This document shows, one piece after another, positions 15,009 through 23,806 of a DNA stretch of 35,790 nucleotides. Source of the stretch: an uncultured Desulfovibrio sp. (lineage in GTDB: Bacteria; Desulfobacterota; Desulfovibrionia; Desulfovibrionales; Desulfovibrionaceae); contig CALVHF010000015.1 of NCBI GenBank assembly GCA_944327295.1, positions 1 to 35,790 on the forward strand, read 5' to 3'. The notes beneath the pieces were generated by a model. The model saw nothing but the letters and a program-made list of their open reading frames with translations, had not been told where the DNA came from and searched no databases. Each line of letters opens with the position of its first letter. The stretch's first letter is position 1. The translations under genes and the position numbers were made by a program.

Positions 15009-17027
15009 ATGTTCGACAGTAGTATATCCGGAAGCATTGGTTCACTGTGCAAAAGGATCAATGATGTCTTTGCCGGGCTGCCCATGACCATCATGGCAGG
15101 CTTGGCCCTTGTGTGCAGCCTTGTGCTGGAGGTGACGGGGCATGCCGTACACCCCGATCCGGCCTGGCTTGCCGTGATCATCAGCGGCCTACCCCTGCTC
15201 TACCTGGCCCTCTGGCGCTGTGTCTGCAACCCTGGCATGAGAAAGATCTCCTCGGCCCTGCTCATCACCATAGCCATGCTGGCCGCCCTCTTCACAGGGG
15301 ATCTCTTTGCGGCCGGTGAAGTGGCCTTCATCATGGCGCTCGGGGCCATCCTGGAGGAAAAGACTACCCAGAAGGCCAGGCAGGGCCTGCGCAAGCTCAT
15401 CAACCTTGTGCCGGACACAGGCAGGCGCCTGAACGCGGACGGCAGCGAGGAGTGCATCCTTGCCTCGGACATACGCCGGGACGACATTCTGCGCCTGCTG
15501 CCAGGCGAGACCGTGCCCGTGGACGGCGTGGTGCTCAGGGGCAGAAGCTCCGTGGATCAGTCCGTGCTGACCGGCGAATCCCTGCCTGTGGACAAGGTTC
15601 CTGGCGACGAGGTCTTCTGCGGTACCCTCAACTGCTTCGGAAGCATGGACATTCGCGCCACCCGTACAGGCAGGGAGACCTCTCTGAACAGACTCATCCG
15701 CCTTGTGGAAGAGGCGGACAGGAAGAAGGCGCCCATGGAGCGCACGGCCGACGTCTGGGCCACCTGGCTTGTGCCCCTGGCCCTGCTCATTGCCATAGTG
15801 ACGGGCCTGGTCACGGACAGCCTGGATCGTGCCGTCACCGTGCTGGTCGTCTTCTGCCCCTGCGCCCTTGTGCTGGCCACGCCGACCGCCGTCATGGCAG
15901 CCATAGGTCAGGCCACACGCTACGGCGTGCTCATCAAGTCCGGCGATGCCCTGGAACGCATGGCCAGGGTGGACACCATCACCTTTGACAAGACCGGCAC
16001 CCTGACCCAGGGCCGGATTGCCGTGAGCGACTGCCTGAGCCTGCAAGAGGACGGAGTGAAGACCGGACAGAATGGACAGGATGGGCAGGACGCCCGGGAT
16101 CCTTTAGAACAGAGGGACGCTGCAGGTGAGCCAGGGGGGAAGGCCGATCAGGAAACGGCCTCCCTCAGGCTTTTGCAGGAGACCGCAAGCCTTGAGGCCT
16201 GCTCCGAGCACCCGCTGGCCCGGGCTGTCGTGGCCGAGGCAAGTGCACGCAAGCTCACCCTCCTGCCTGTGGAGGACTTTGTCATGGAGCCTGGGCGAGG
16301 TGTACAGGGGCAGGTTGGCGGTGTGCCCCTTGTCTGCGGCACGCCGCAGTGGCTGGAGGAGCAGGACGTGACCCTGAGTACAGAGGCGCAGAGCGTCCTG
16401 GATCGCCTGGCCGCAGAGGGCAAGGCCTGCATCCTGGTCGCCAGAAATCGGCGCCTTGTGGGCTGCATCGGCCTGAGCGACAGCCTGCGCGAGAATGCGG
16501 GTACAGTCCTTGCCGCCCTGCAGGCCGAAGGCATCCGCACCGTGCTGCTCACAGGGGATCATGCCCGTGCGGCAGAGCACATGGCCGGCCTTGCCGGCAT
16601 CAGTGAAGTTCATGCAGGGCTGTTACCGGGACAGAAGGTAGAGGCCATAGAACGACTGCAGGCCGAAGGCCATGCCGTGTGCATGGTGGGTGATGGTGTG
16701 AACGATGCCCCTGCCCTCAAATCGGCCAGCGTGGGCGTGGCCATGGGCACTATGGGCAGCGACATAGCCATAGAAGCTGCCGACATCGCCCTGGTGGGCG
16801 ATGACATTGCCAAGCTCCCCTATCTGAAGCGCCTTGCCAGTGCGGCCGTGCGCACCATCAAGTGGAGCATAGGCCTCTCCCTGCTCATCAACTTCGTGGC
16901 CATCACCCTGTCCGTGCAGGGTCTGCTGACCCCCACCACAGGGGCTCTGGTACACAACGCAGGCTCTGTCCTGGTCGTGCTCCTGGCAGCCCACCTCTAT
17001 GACCGGAAGTTCACGGACGAGGTCTGA
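15009..17027 (+). CDS. P1B-type heavy-metal-transporting ATPase
   Basis: 672 residues; inner-membrane pump for a transition metal ion. In order: membrane helices at about 25-115, actuator motif LTGESLP (187-193), the transport-site CPC (283-285) in FCPCALVLATPTAV, phosphorylation motif DKTGT (327-331), nucleotide-binding SEHPLARA (about 399), and GDGVND (561-566). There is no N-terminal CxxC metal domain. The last helix region reads TTGALVHNAGSVLVVLLAAHL: it has neither the MxxSS of copper pumps nor the DxG of zinc/cadmium pumps and looks more like the HN motif of CtpC-like pumps, so the metal is not assigned. A polar Gln/Asp/Gly-rich insert at about 347-385 follows the phosphorylation site. 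GGGAGG precedes ATG 15009 by 4 bp. It is divergent from a TetR gene that may regulate it. Confidence 0.92.
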   Translation: MFDSSISGSIGSLCKRINDVFAGLPMTIMAGLALVCSLVLEVTGHAVHPDPAWLAVIISGLPLLYLALWRCVCNPGMRKISSALLITIAMLAALFTGDLFAAGEVAFIMALGAILEEKTTQKARQGLRKLINLVPDTGRRLNADGSEECILASDIRRDDILRLLPGETVPVDGVVLRGRSSVDQSVLTGESLPVDKVPGDEVFCGTLNCFGSMDIRATRTGRETSLNRLIRLVEEADRKKAPMERTADVWATWLVPLALLIAIVTGLVTDSLDRAVTVLVVFCPCALVLATPTAVMAAIGQATRYGVLIKSGDALERMARVDTITFDKTGTLTQGRIAVSDCLSLQEDGVKTGQNGQDGQDARDPLEQRDAAGEPGGKADQETASLRLLQETASLEACSEHPLARAVVAEASARKLTLLPVEDFVMEPGRGVQGQVGGVPLVCGTPQWLEEQDVTLSTEAQSVLDRLAAEGKACILVARNRRLVGCIGLSDSLRENAGTVLAALQAEGIRTVLLTGDHARAAEHMAGLAGISEVHAGLLPGQKVEAIERLQAEGHAVCMVGDGVNDAPALKSASVGVAMGTMGSDIAIEAADIALVGDDIAKLPYLKRLASAAVRTIKWSIGLSLLINFVAITLSVQGLLTPTTGALVHNAGSVLVVLLAAHLYDRKFTDEV

Positions 17028-17572
17028 GAGGCGTCCTGGCCCCGGGCCGCCTCATCTGGTATCATTTGTTTTCCTGGAATCTTGCAGGGACGAACGATCG
17101 CTGCAGACGAAAGAAGGCCCGGGAATCTGCCCTGGTCCAGGATCATGCGGTTGAGGACGCCCCAGGACAGAAGGACAGATCGGGACTTCCAGGACGAAAC
17201 CGGCCAGGCAGGACAGACTGAACAGAAACCGAGCGGGACGGGGACGGCATGCGCTGTCCCTGTTCCCCACGCCGCAATGGGCGAGGAGCCTGCTTTCAGG
17301 ATCCCAGGTGTGTCCCAGGTGATTTTGGTGGGACTTTGGTGAGCGCCTGATGCCCCCGGACAGCCATGGGCAAGTCCAGCCCTCAGGCCCTCCATGTCTC
17401 CAGGTCTCAGGTGCAGTGCAGGGATGCGAAGATGGCAAAGCCAGAAGACCACGGGCCCGTGCACACGCCCCCTGCTTTTTCTGGTCAGAAGCTCTGTCTG
17501 CGAACATGCTTCTGCGCAGTCAGTCCCCGGGCCAGATGGAAGGGAGTATTCAAGGATGTTCCAGGCAAGGCT
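17028..17572. other. intergenic region between convergent genes
   Basis: About 545 bases with no supported gene. Right after the ATPase stop, GAGGCG (17028-17033) pairs with CGCCTC (17048-17053) without a T run, a possible weak terminator. The rest is GC-rich with short direct repeats (CCCAGGTG) and imperfect inverted repeats such as GGGACGG...CTGTCCC near 17240. Confidence 0.4.
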
Positions 17573-18877
17573 TCACTGGAGCAGGAAGTCCAACAGGGGC
17601 ACAATTTTTATGCCGTCCGCAGGTGCCGTGGAGAGGGTGCGCAGTGTCAGGACAACCTTTTCATAGTTGTCCTGAACCGCTCTCAGCGGAGCCAGTTCTC
17701 GTTCCCTGGTTTTGGGATCATCCATGTCCATAGTAACCTGGTAATAAATCTTCTCTCTGTCCCTGATGGCAATAAAATCGATTTCCTTGTCGCCGATTTT
17801 TCCTATTGTCACTGCATAACCACGTCTCAACAGCTCAAAATAGACTATATTTTCCAGAATGTGTCCGGTATCCGTGTCACGGTATCCCAAAAGAAAATTG
17901 CGCAGGCCCATGTCCACCATGTAGTACTTGCCAAGGGTGCGGAGCAGTTCCTTGCCCTTGAGATCAAAGCGCTTAACTTCATAAAAAAGATAGGTTTGCA
18001 GCAGAGCTTTGACATAGGCGGCGACAGTCTGCGTGGCAGGCTTGCCGTTCTTGTTCCTGGCTTGCATCAGGTCCTCGGAAGCAAGCGTATTGCAGATAGT
18101 GCGCAATGAGGTCGTATTGCCGATATTGTCGGCAAGGAAAAGGATGATTTTTTCAAGAAGGGCAGGATTGCGGAGCTGCCCTTCTCCGGGGCGCCTGAGG
18201 ATATCACGGAACACAACAGTGTTGTACAAACCTTCCAGCAGGATCAGGGAACGTTCCTGTTCGAGGCCAGAGTCAATGAGCCCCGGCATGCCGCCATAGC
18301 GCAGATACAGGCTGAATGCCTCTTCCAGGGTGAGCGCTTCTCCGTCTCGGGTGAAGACGGAATGCCTGCCAGTGCCAAGCCGTGATTCCTTGACAGTGAA
18401 TCCATGGAAAAGCAGAAATTCCCTGAAGGACAGGGGCAGCATCCTGATTTCCACATATCTGCCAGCGAGATAGGTAGAATATTCGGACGAGAGCAGACAG
18501 GCATTGGATCCGGTAATGTAGATATCGCAATCAAGGTCCACTCTGAAGGAGTTGACTGCATTTTCCCAGCCTTCGAGACGCTGCAATTCGTCAAGGAACA
18601 GATACAGGCGTCGGCCGGGCAGGACGTGCCCATGTACAAAATTGCATACGTCCGCAACACTCATGGTGTTGTACTGTATGGACTCGAAGTTTATGGACAG
18701 GATTTGCTCCCGGGCAATGCCTGAGGCAAGAAGATGCTCGCGCATGAGGGCCAGCAGGCTCGATTTGCCACAGCGACGAATGCCAGTGACAACCTTGACA
18801 GGTTCACAATCCTGAAAGCTCTTCAACTTGCTCAGGTAGATATCTCTGGGAAGGAGCTGGTGATGGATGGTGAGCAT
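17573..18877 (-). CDS. AAA-family ATPase with DUF4143 domain
   Basis: 434 residues. Walker A GIRRCGKSS at about 32-40, Walker B YLFLDELQRLEGWE from 92, sensor-like ITGSNACLLS from 121 and the motif GRYVEIRMLPLSFREFL from 139, all typical of the AAA_14 domain. The C-terminal half is DUF4143, a degenerate PD-(D/E)XK-like fold: ENIVYFELLRRGY (342-354), KEIDFIAI (364-371) and YYQVTM (378-383). The expected E/Q-x-K is QVT here, so nuclease activity is doubtful, as is common in this family. Cellular role is not established. Ribosome site AGGAG lies 5 bp before the start. Three phased palindromes overlap its promoter. It appears monocistronic. Confidence 0.88.
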   Translation of the reverse strand: MLTIHHQLLPRDIYLSKLKSFQDCEPVKVVTGIRRCGKSSLLALMREHLLASGIAREQILSINFESIQYNTMSVADVCNFVHGHVLPGRRLYLFLDELQRLEGWENAVNSFRVDLDCDIYITGSNACLLSSEYSTYLAGRYVEIRMLPLSFREFLLFHGFTVKESRLGTGRHSVFTRDGEALTLEEAFSLYLRYGGMPGLIDSGLEQERSLILLEGLYNTVVFRDILRRPGEGQLRNPALLEKIILFLADNIGNTTSLRTICNTLASEDLMQARNKNGKPATQTVAAYVKALLQTYLFYEVKRFDLKGKELLRTLGKYYMVDMGLRNFLLGYRDTDTGHILENIVYFELLRRGYAVTIGKIGDKEIDFIAIRDREKIYYQVTMDMDDPKTRERELAPLRAVQDNYEKVVLTLRTLSTAPADGIKIVPLLDFLLQ

Positions 18878-18930
18878 ATGGGCTCCTGTGTCGGTTTGGA
18901 CAAAGAGAAAAAGCAGGGAAGATGAAAAAG

Positions 18931-19032
18931 TTTGAGTAATGAACTACTCAAAAATGTATATATTAAAAAGTTTGAGTAGTCAATTACTCAAATTTTGTTA
19001 AAATAGAAGATTTGAGTAATTAGTTACTCAAA
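18931..19032 (-). repeat. three 22-bp palindromes at an exact 40-bp period
   Basis: Units at 18931-18952, 18971-18992 and 19011-19032. Each is TTTGAGTA-N6-TACTCAAA; the third extends to 9-bp arms. The 18-bp gaps are AT-rich and not conserved in sequence. An extra half-site TTTGAG follows at 19040-19045. The array lies 54 bp upstream of the AAA/DUF4143 ATPase start. Phasing of 40 bp, about four helical turns, places all sites on one face of the DNA. Probably operators; iteron-like or structural roles are alternatives. Confidence 0.9.
18955..18983 (-). promoter_or_regulatory. promoter of the AAA/DUF4143 ATPase gene
   Basis: On the minus strand TTGACT (18978-18983) lies in the centre of the second palindrome and TATACA (18955-18960) in the gap to the first, with exactly 17 bp between them. 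The start of transcription would fall inside the first palindrome. Binding to the palindromes would therefore block the polymerase directly. Confidence 0.65.
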
Positions 19033-19196
19033 CTTTTAGTTTGAGACAGTTTTGGAGAACCAGCCTGACAAGAAATGACGCTTCCCCCTGTCTCCTGTTC
19101 AGGTGGCAGGGGAGCAGGAAAGAGCCTGCCCATGCATAGGGTCTCTCGTGAGCAGGCCGTACCCTGCAGGCATCTCGGGATACCTTTGCACATCCA

Positions 19197-19514
19197 TCAC
19201 CTGCCCTGAGTGCGCGGGCACTGGGACAATCTCGGGCCGTTTTCCCAGATCTGGACGGCGTATCTGGGCGCCGAGTCATAGATGATGTAGCGATAGCCTT
19301 TGACGCAAACGGTCGTGAGGCGAAGATCGCTGTTGTATTCTTCCTTGTAGGCATCCATATGGGGAAGACCTTTGGTGTCGTCGAGCAAATAAGAAGCGGC
19401 AAAGCCTCCTGCAATGAGAAGTGCAACAAGTGACATGATTTTCACGATTTCAGAGGGCTTTGAGCCGGATTTCGTCTGGGACGAGTCCTTTGGGGATGAT
19501 TCTTTCTGCTCCAC
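19197..19514 (-). CDS. small single-pass membrane protein, paralogue of the gene at 20089
   Basis: 105 residues from a GTG start. A polar Ser/Lys-rich N-terminus of about 26 residues, one membrane helix (IMSLVALLIAGGFAASYLL) and a C-terminal portion of about 55 residues that should face the periplasm. That part (YNSDLRLTTVCVKGYRYIIY, then VQIWENGPRLSQCP) matches the protein at 20089-20472 closely. Two Cys are shared and could form a disulfide. The start is uncertain: no good ribosome site at 19514, and an internal ATG at 19436 would remove the polar tail. Function unknown. Confidence 0.6.
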   Translation of the reverse strand: MEQKESSPKDSSQTKSGSKPSEIVKIMSLVALLIAGGFAASYLLDDTKGLPHMDAYKEEYNSDLRLTTVCVKGYRYIIYDSAPRYAVQIWENGPRLSQCPRTQGR

Positions 19515-19976
19515 GCTGGTTCTTTTGTGTTTGCCTCGGTGACTGTCTCTTTCCTCCTCTTTCGCCTCTTCTGGCCATGCTCCGGGGAAAAAAGGACAGG
19601 CATGATATCGGGCAGGGACTGCTCACGCTCTTGTGCCCTGTCCCTTGCGCAGCACAAGGCTGGTCCGGGGTGTAACCATGCGAGCAGACTGCATGACAAG
19701 CTCTGAAGGACTCCACAAAGAGCTCCAGAGGCATACGGGGAGGCAGCCTGCTGTCTGCAAGCCGATCGAAAGATGGTCTTTCGCCCCCTCGTTCGTGAGA
19801 CAAGGCTGCAAGCCTTGCAGCCTCACATCCGGGCGCTGGGCCAAATACAAGGCTGACGCCCTGCCGCTACTTGTTCTCTTGCTTTTGGGTGAGGACAGGG
19901 CAAAAAGTCGTCCGAGAATCCACCATTGTCTGCCCTGTCTACGCGTATAGTATGAAGGCTGCCAGAACAAAGAACA
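19515..19976. other. intergenic region between the two paralogues
   Basis: No gene supported in about 460 bases. Open frames on both strands (for example minus 19623-20072) have Arg/Cys/Trp-rich translations without ribosome sites and look like chance frames in GC-rich DNA. Confidence 0.4.
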
Positions 19977-20025
19977 AGCCGACTCATGAGCAGGGATATC
20001 CCTTCTCATGAATCGGCTGTCTTTT
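19977..20025. terminator. strong hairpin terminator, probably bidirectional
   Basis: A stem of 13 pairs out of 14 (19977-19990 with 20005-20018, AGCCGA and TCATGAG arms) around a 14-nt loop. On the plus strand GTCTTTTTG follows; on the minus strand TTGTTCTTTG follows. It lies 71 bp after the stop of the minus-strand gene at 20089-20472 and most simply ends that transcript. Confidence 0.7.
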
Positions 20026-20088
20026 TGTGTAGGGAGCCTTGGACGTTTTGTGTATCCGTCCGTCCTGTGCACATGGGCAATCGGGCAA

Positions 20089-20472
20089 TTACCTGTTCTG
20101 CACGACTGGAGCGCCCTTCATATCAGGTTCTGCCGGTGCATCTTCCGCAGCAGCCGCATCGGATTTGCGCGGGCACTGGGCTAGTCTCGGACCGTCCGGG
20201 CCGTTTTCCCAGACCTGGATCGCATCCATGAACCTGTTGCCCCGCACAATGTAGCGGTAGCCTTCGATGCACAGGATGGAAATCCTGTAGTCGCTGTTCT
20301 TGCGTTCCCTGTAGACCTCTGCAGGAAGTGCCTCATCACTTGTCTCGTCCGTACAAAAGAAAAAAAACGTCAGCTCTGCGAAAAAGAGAAAAAACATGCC
20401 GAACAAGAAGATATTCGGTCCGTGCTTGAGCAACTTGTCGGAGAGTCTTCTGGATCCCTGATCCTGTGTCAT
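20089..20472 (-). CDS. small single-pass membrane protein, paralogue of the gene at 19197
   Basis: 127 residues. A short charged N-terminus, a very Phe-rich membrane helix (IFLFGMFFLFFAELTFFFFC) at about 21-40, then a conserved domain with NSDYRISILCIEGYRYIV and IQVWENGPDGPRLAQCP, shared with the neighbour at 19197. The C-terminal 25 residues are Ala/Glu/Pro-rich. AAGGAG lies about 10 bp before ATG 20472. The domain is expected to face the periplasm. I do not recognise the family; the tandem copies suggest duplication within this lineage. Confidence 0.72.
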   Translation of the reverse strand: MTQDQGSRRLSDKLLKHGPNIFLFGMFFLFFAELTFFFFCTDETSDEALPAEVYRERKNSDYRISILCIEGYRYIVRGNRFMDAIQVWENGPDGPRLAQCPRKSDAAAAEDAPAEPDMKGAPVVQNR

Positions 20473-20840
20473 ACCCCGTGTTCTCCTTGCCTTTTTCAGG
20501 CGCTGTTTCTGCCAGCAGGGACTGCCTGCCTGGACCTTGTCTCTTGTTGCTCACAAAAGCCTCTTCAAAGTGGCCAAGGGCGTTTCGTGCCTTTGCCCTG
20601 GCTCATGGCCTCATGCCGTGAGTCCTGCTTCTGCCCCTGGCAGCAACGGATCTGAAAACAGGGCTCGCTTCGCTTTTTGGGGGGATACCCCTGGATTGCC
20701 TGTTTTCAGTGCACCTCGTCGTGCGGCTGTTCTCGAAGGCATTGCTGGGTTCAGGGAAGTCCGGCACGTTCGGATTATGCCTCGGAATCCCTGCAAAAGG
20801 CCCTGAAAGACCCTGTCAGATCAGCCTTGTGCCAAGGTAC
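20473..20840. other. intergenic region
   Basis: 368 bases between the membrane protein start and the pgm terminator. No gene or clear promoter is seen; the GC-rich part near 20690-20830 gives only short chance frames. Confidence 0.4.
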
Positions 20841-20880
20841 AAAAAAAGCGCCGTCTCCTCAAGCTTTTGGAAAACGGCGC
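20841..20880 (-). terminator. Rho-independent terminator after pgm
   Basis: On the minus strand GCGCCGT and ACGGCGC (20874-20880 and 20848-20854) pair and are followed by seven T (A7 at 20841-20847). It lies about 150 bp beyond the pgm stop. Confidence 0.75.
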
Positions 20881-21026
20881 CTGCAAAAATGGTGCAATTG
20901 TCGTGCTGTATGGCGGGATTGTGGTGCGGCTTGTCAGGGCTTGTAACTTGTACGGATATCTGAAGCGTCCCCCGGTCGTTCCCAGGAGAACGTGCCCCCC
21001 GAAAAGCCTTGCCCAGAGTCCCCTGT

Positions 21027-22667
21027 CTACTTCAGAAGCTTTGCCAAGAAGTCCTGGGCTGCATCCTGAATGGCCTTGAGGTGATCCTCATTCCTGAAGC
21101 TCTCCGTATAGAGCTTGCAGATGTCCTCGGTGCCCGAGGGACGCACGGCAAACCAGCCGTCCTTCGAGACGACCTTGAGGCCGCCAATGGCGGCGTTGTT
21201 GCCAGGGGCATGGGTCAGTACCTGGGTGACTGGAGAGCCGCCCAAGTCCTTCAGAGACACGTCTTCGGCAGTCAGGGCCTTGACCCTGCTTCTGGTGGCG
21301 TTGTCGGCAGGAGAGTCCAGACGCTGATAGACCGGCACGCCCAGCTCGGCCGTGAGACGGCGGTAGAGCTCGCTCGGGCTGGCCTGTTCCTTTGCCATCA
21401 TTTCGGCGGCCAGCAGGCAGAGCAGCGGGCCGTCCTTGTCCGTGCTCCAGGTGGAGCCGTCAAAGCACAGGAAGGAGCCGCCGGCGCTTTCCTCGCAGCA
21501 GAAGCCGCATTCACCGGAAGTAAGCAGCGGCACAAACCACTTGAAGCCCACCGGAGTCTCTACCACCTTGCGCTGCAGCATGTCGCCCACGCGGTTGAGC
21601 ATGTCCGTGGTCACCACGGTCTTGCCGATGCCGCAGCTCTCAGGCCAGCTGGTACGGGTGCGCATCAGGTACCAGGCGCAGACGGAGAGATAGTGGTTGG
21701 GGTTCATGAGGCCGTCTGCCGTCACAATGCCGTGGCGGTCGGAGTCGGGATCGCAGGCAAAGCAGAGGTCAAACTTGTCGCGCATGTTCAGAAGCACGGA
21801 CATGGCCCAGGGCGAAGAGCAGTCCATGCGAATCTTGCCGTCCTTGTCCCTGGGAACAAAACGGAAGGTGGGATCCACACAGCGGTTCACCACGGTGAGG
21901 TTGAGGCCGTACTTGTCGGCAATGGGCTGCCACAGGGAGAGGCTGGCGCCACCCAAGGGGTCCACACCCAGCCTGAGGCCTGATTTGGCAATGGCTTCCA
22001 TGTCCAGGATTTCGCTCAGATGATCCACGTAGGCGGCCACGTAGTCGTATTCTTCCACCAGGGGGCTTGCCAGGGCCTCGGCATAGGACACACGCTTCAC
22101 ATCCACGTTGCCGGCTGCCAGAAGCTCGTTGGCCCTCTGCTCCACTCTGGAGGTCTCGGAGGTGTCCGCAGGGCCGCCATGGGGCGGATTGTACTTGAAG
22201 CCGCCGTCAGCCGGAGGATTGTGGGAAGGCGTGATGATGATGCCGTCGGCGCGATCAAGACCCGTGTGCTCCCTGTTCCAGAGAAGAATGGCGTGGGAGA
22301 CGGCAGGCGTGGCCGTGAAGGTGCCACCCTTTGCCACGCGCACATGCACGTTGTTGGCCACCAGGACTTCCAGGGCCGTCCTCTGGGCCGGCTCGGACAG
22401 GGCGTGGGTGTCGGCGCCAAGATACAGGGGCCCTTCAATGCCGTCCTTGGCCCTCAGCTCGCACACAGCCTGGGTGATGGCCAGGATGTGGGCCTCGTTG
22501 AAGGTGTGCTTCAGGGCGCTGCCCCTGTGACCGGAGGTTCCGAAGGACACCCTCTGGCCGGCATTGGCGGCATCAGGTGTCAGGGTGTAGTAGGCACTGA
22601 TCAGTGCGGGAATGTTTTCCAGTGTTGTCGGGTCGGGCAGCTGGCCTGCCAGCTCATGTATGGCCAT
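21027..22667 (-). CDS. pgm: phosphoglucomutase, alpha-D-glucose-specific
   Basis: 546 residues, the length of the E. coli Pgm type. It interconverts glucose 1-phosphate and glucose 6-phosphate, linking glycogen and sugar-nucleotide synthesis to glycolysis. Marks in order: N-terminal VSFGTSGHRGSAL; the active-site serine loop IIITPSHNPPADGGFKYN, phosphorylated Ser about 148; metal-binding CDPDSDRHG; the sugar-binding GFKWF followed by GECGFCCEESAGGSFL; and the phosphate-binding WFAVRPSGTEDICKLYTESF near the end. GGAGG precedes the start by 7 bp. It appears to be a single-gene unit with its own terminator. Confidence 0.96.
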   Translation of the reverse strand: MAIHELAGQLPDPTTLENIPALISAYYTLTPDAANAGQRVSFGTSGHRGSALKHTFNEAHILAITQAVCELRAKDGIEGPLYLGADTHALSEPAQRTALEVLVANNVHVRVAKGGTFTATPAVSHAILLWNREHTGLDRADGIIITPSHNPPADGGFKYNPPHGGPADTSETSRVEQRANELLAAGNVDVKRVSYAEALASPLVEEYDYVAAYVDHLSEILDMEAIAKSGLRLGVDPLGGASLSLWQPIADKYGLNLTVVNRCVDPTFRFVPRDKDGKIRMDCSSPWAMSVLLNMRDKFDLCFACDPDSDRHGIVTADGLMNPNHYLSVCAWYLMRTRTSWPESCGIGKTVVTTDMLNRVGDMLQRKVVETPVGFKWFVPLLTSGECGFCCEESAGGSFLCFDGSTWSTDKDGPLLCLLAAEMMAKEQASPSELYRRLTAELGVPVYQRLDSPADNATRSRVKALTAEDVSLKDLGGSPVTQVLTHAPGNNAAIGGLKVVSKDGWFAVRPSGTEDICKLYTESFRNEDHLKAIQDAAQDFLAKLLK

Positions 22668-23264
22668 GAACGTTCCTCCACGTCTCTGCGGATGGTCAAA
22701 TGAATGTCATACCTCTGCCACCCTGGTGTCACAGGGATGCAATCCCGGGTGTGCAAGGCGGCAGAAGACACTATTTTTCTTCATGTATAGGCAGTGCAGC
22801 CATTTTTTGCAAGCAAGTGAACAGCTCTTCTTTCCGGGAACTCTTCTTTCCGGAAACTTCACAGATCAAGAGTCTCGCAAGAAGAACATGGGACAGCAGT
22901 GACAGACTGCGAAAGCCGGGCAAGCTCCCTGAAGGCGGCAGCATGTCTGCGGCGCCCCTGCCCTGATTGCCGTGCCTCCGGGTCCGAACTGCTCTGCCGA
23001 ACCTGCCCGGCCTGCCAGGACCATATGCCGGACGGAGGCATCACAATATCAGTTGCGATGTTCAGGTACGATGTACGATGCTCGGGGGGCCGTCATCTGC
23101 CTGACATATTTGCCGGATAGAAGGAAGAAGACCTGCATGATGATACAGGCCCTGCCCCTGCACTGTCAGGGGCAGGGCCTGGACACCTGGTCATCTGCCA
23201 TTCACAGGGCATCTCTGGCCCCGCGTGCGCACAGAGCAGACAAACAGGGCAGAGGAGACGGGCG
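22668..23264. other. intergenic region upstream of pgm
   Basis: About 600 bases without a supported gene. It should hold the pgm promoter, but no clear motif pair was found. A direct repeat CTCTTCTTTCCGG occurs twice near 22826-22856. Confidence 0.4.
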
Positions 23265-23478
23265 GTGAAGAAGGAAGAAGCAAGAAAAGCAGTTCCGACA
23301 GAACTGTCATATCCGACAGATTCGGCCGACCTGGTACAACCGGCGATTGCCTCTGATCTGGCACAGCGCCGCGCCGGCCGATCAGGCAGCTTCCGGCGAA
23401 CAGGCGGATGCCAAAGGAGAGAAGCTGATCAAGAAGCTGATCATGGAGACGCTGCAGGCTGCCGAACGCTCCGACTGA
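23265..23478 (+). pseudogene. small charged protein gene, apparently frameshifted
   Basis: GTG 23265 has GGAG 7 bp upstream and starts MKKEEARKAVPTELSYP, DSADLVQPAIASDLAQ. Near 23365 this frame turns Arg-rich, while the frame one base later continues smoothly as SAAPADQAASGEQADAKGEK, LIKKLIMETLQAAERSD and stops at 23476-23478. The spliced product would be about 70 residues, charged and helical. A single-base insertion would explain the break; a sequencing error or true frameshifting are alternatives. No family recognised. Confidence 0.45.
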
Positions 23479-23806
23479 GAGAAACCCCTGCCATCTGTGC
23501 CCTGCCCCTCTGGGCTTCGTTCTCCCTGTCTGGGGCATGGACACCCTACCGGGCCTTACGGCAGAACAATGCCCCGAGACGTGCCGAAATGATCATCATA
23601 TTCCTCAAAGACCCGATCTTTGTGCCCCTGTGCAGTGCCCCTTGCAAGGTGGCCGTCTGCAAGATTTTCAACGGCTGCGCAGACAGGGGCTGCCCCTTAA
23701 GGACGTGCCCGCACCTCTCTCCCCAAAGACAGGATCTTTCCTCCAGGCCCCTTCCCGCTTCATCCACCCCCTTCGCTCAGACAGAGCAGTTTTTGCAGAG
23801 GTCATT
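23479..23806 (+). other. intergenic region before the four-helix membrane protein gene
   Basis: 328 bases. An open frame in phase with the next gene begins at 23537, but its residues (many Cys, Pro and Arg) do not look like protein, so I treat it as leader. No promoter motif is evident. Confidence 0.4.

Noticed and set aside
17028..17572. Overlapping 120-155-codon minus-strand frames after the ATPase gene.
   Set aside because: They lack ribosome sites and recognisable residues; several frames are open at once, as expected of GC-rich spacer.
19926..20025. A possible small RNA on the plus strand (TTGTCT, TAGTAT, then a strong terminator).
   Set aside because: The promoter spacing and -10 are poor, and the hairpin is more simply the terminator of the minus-strand gene at 20089-20472.
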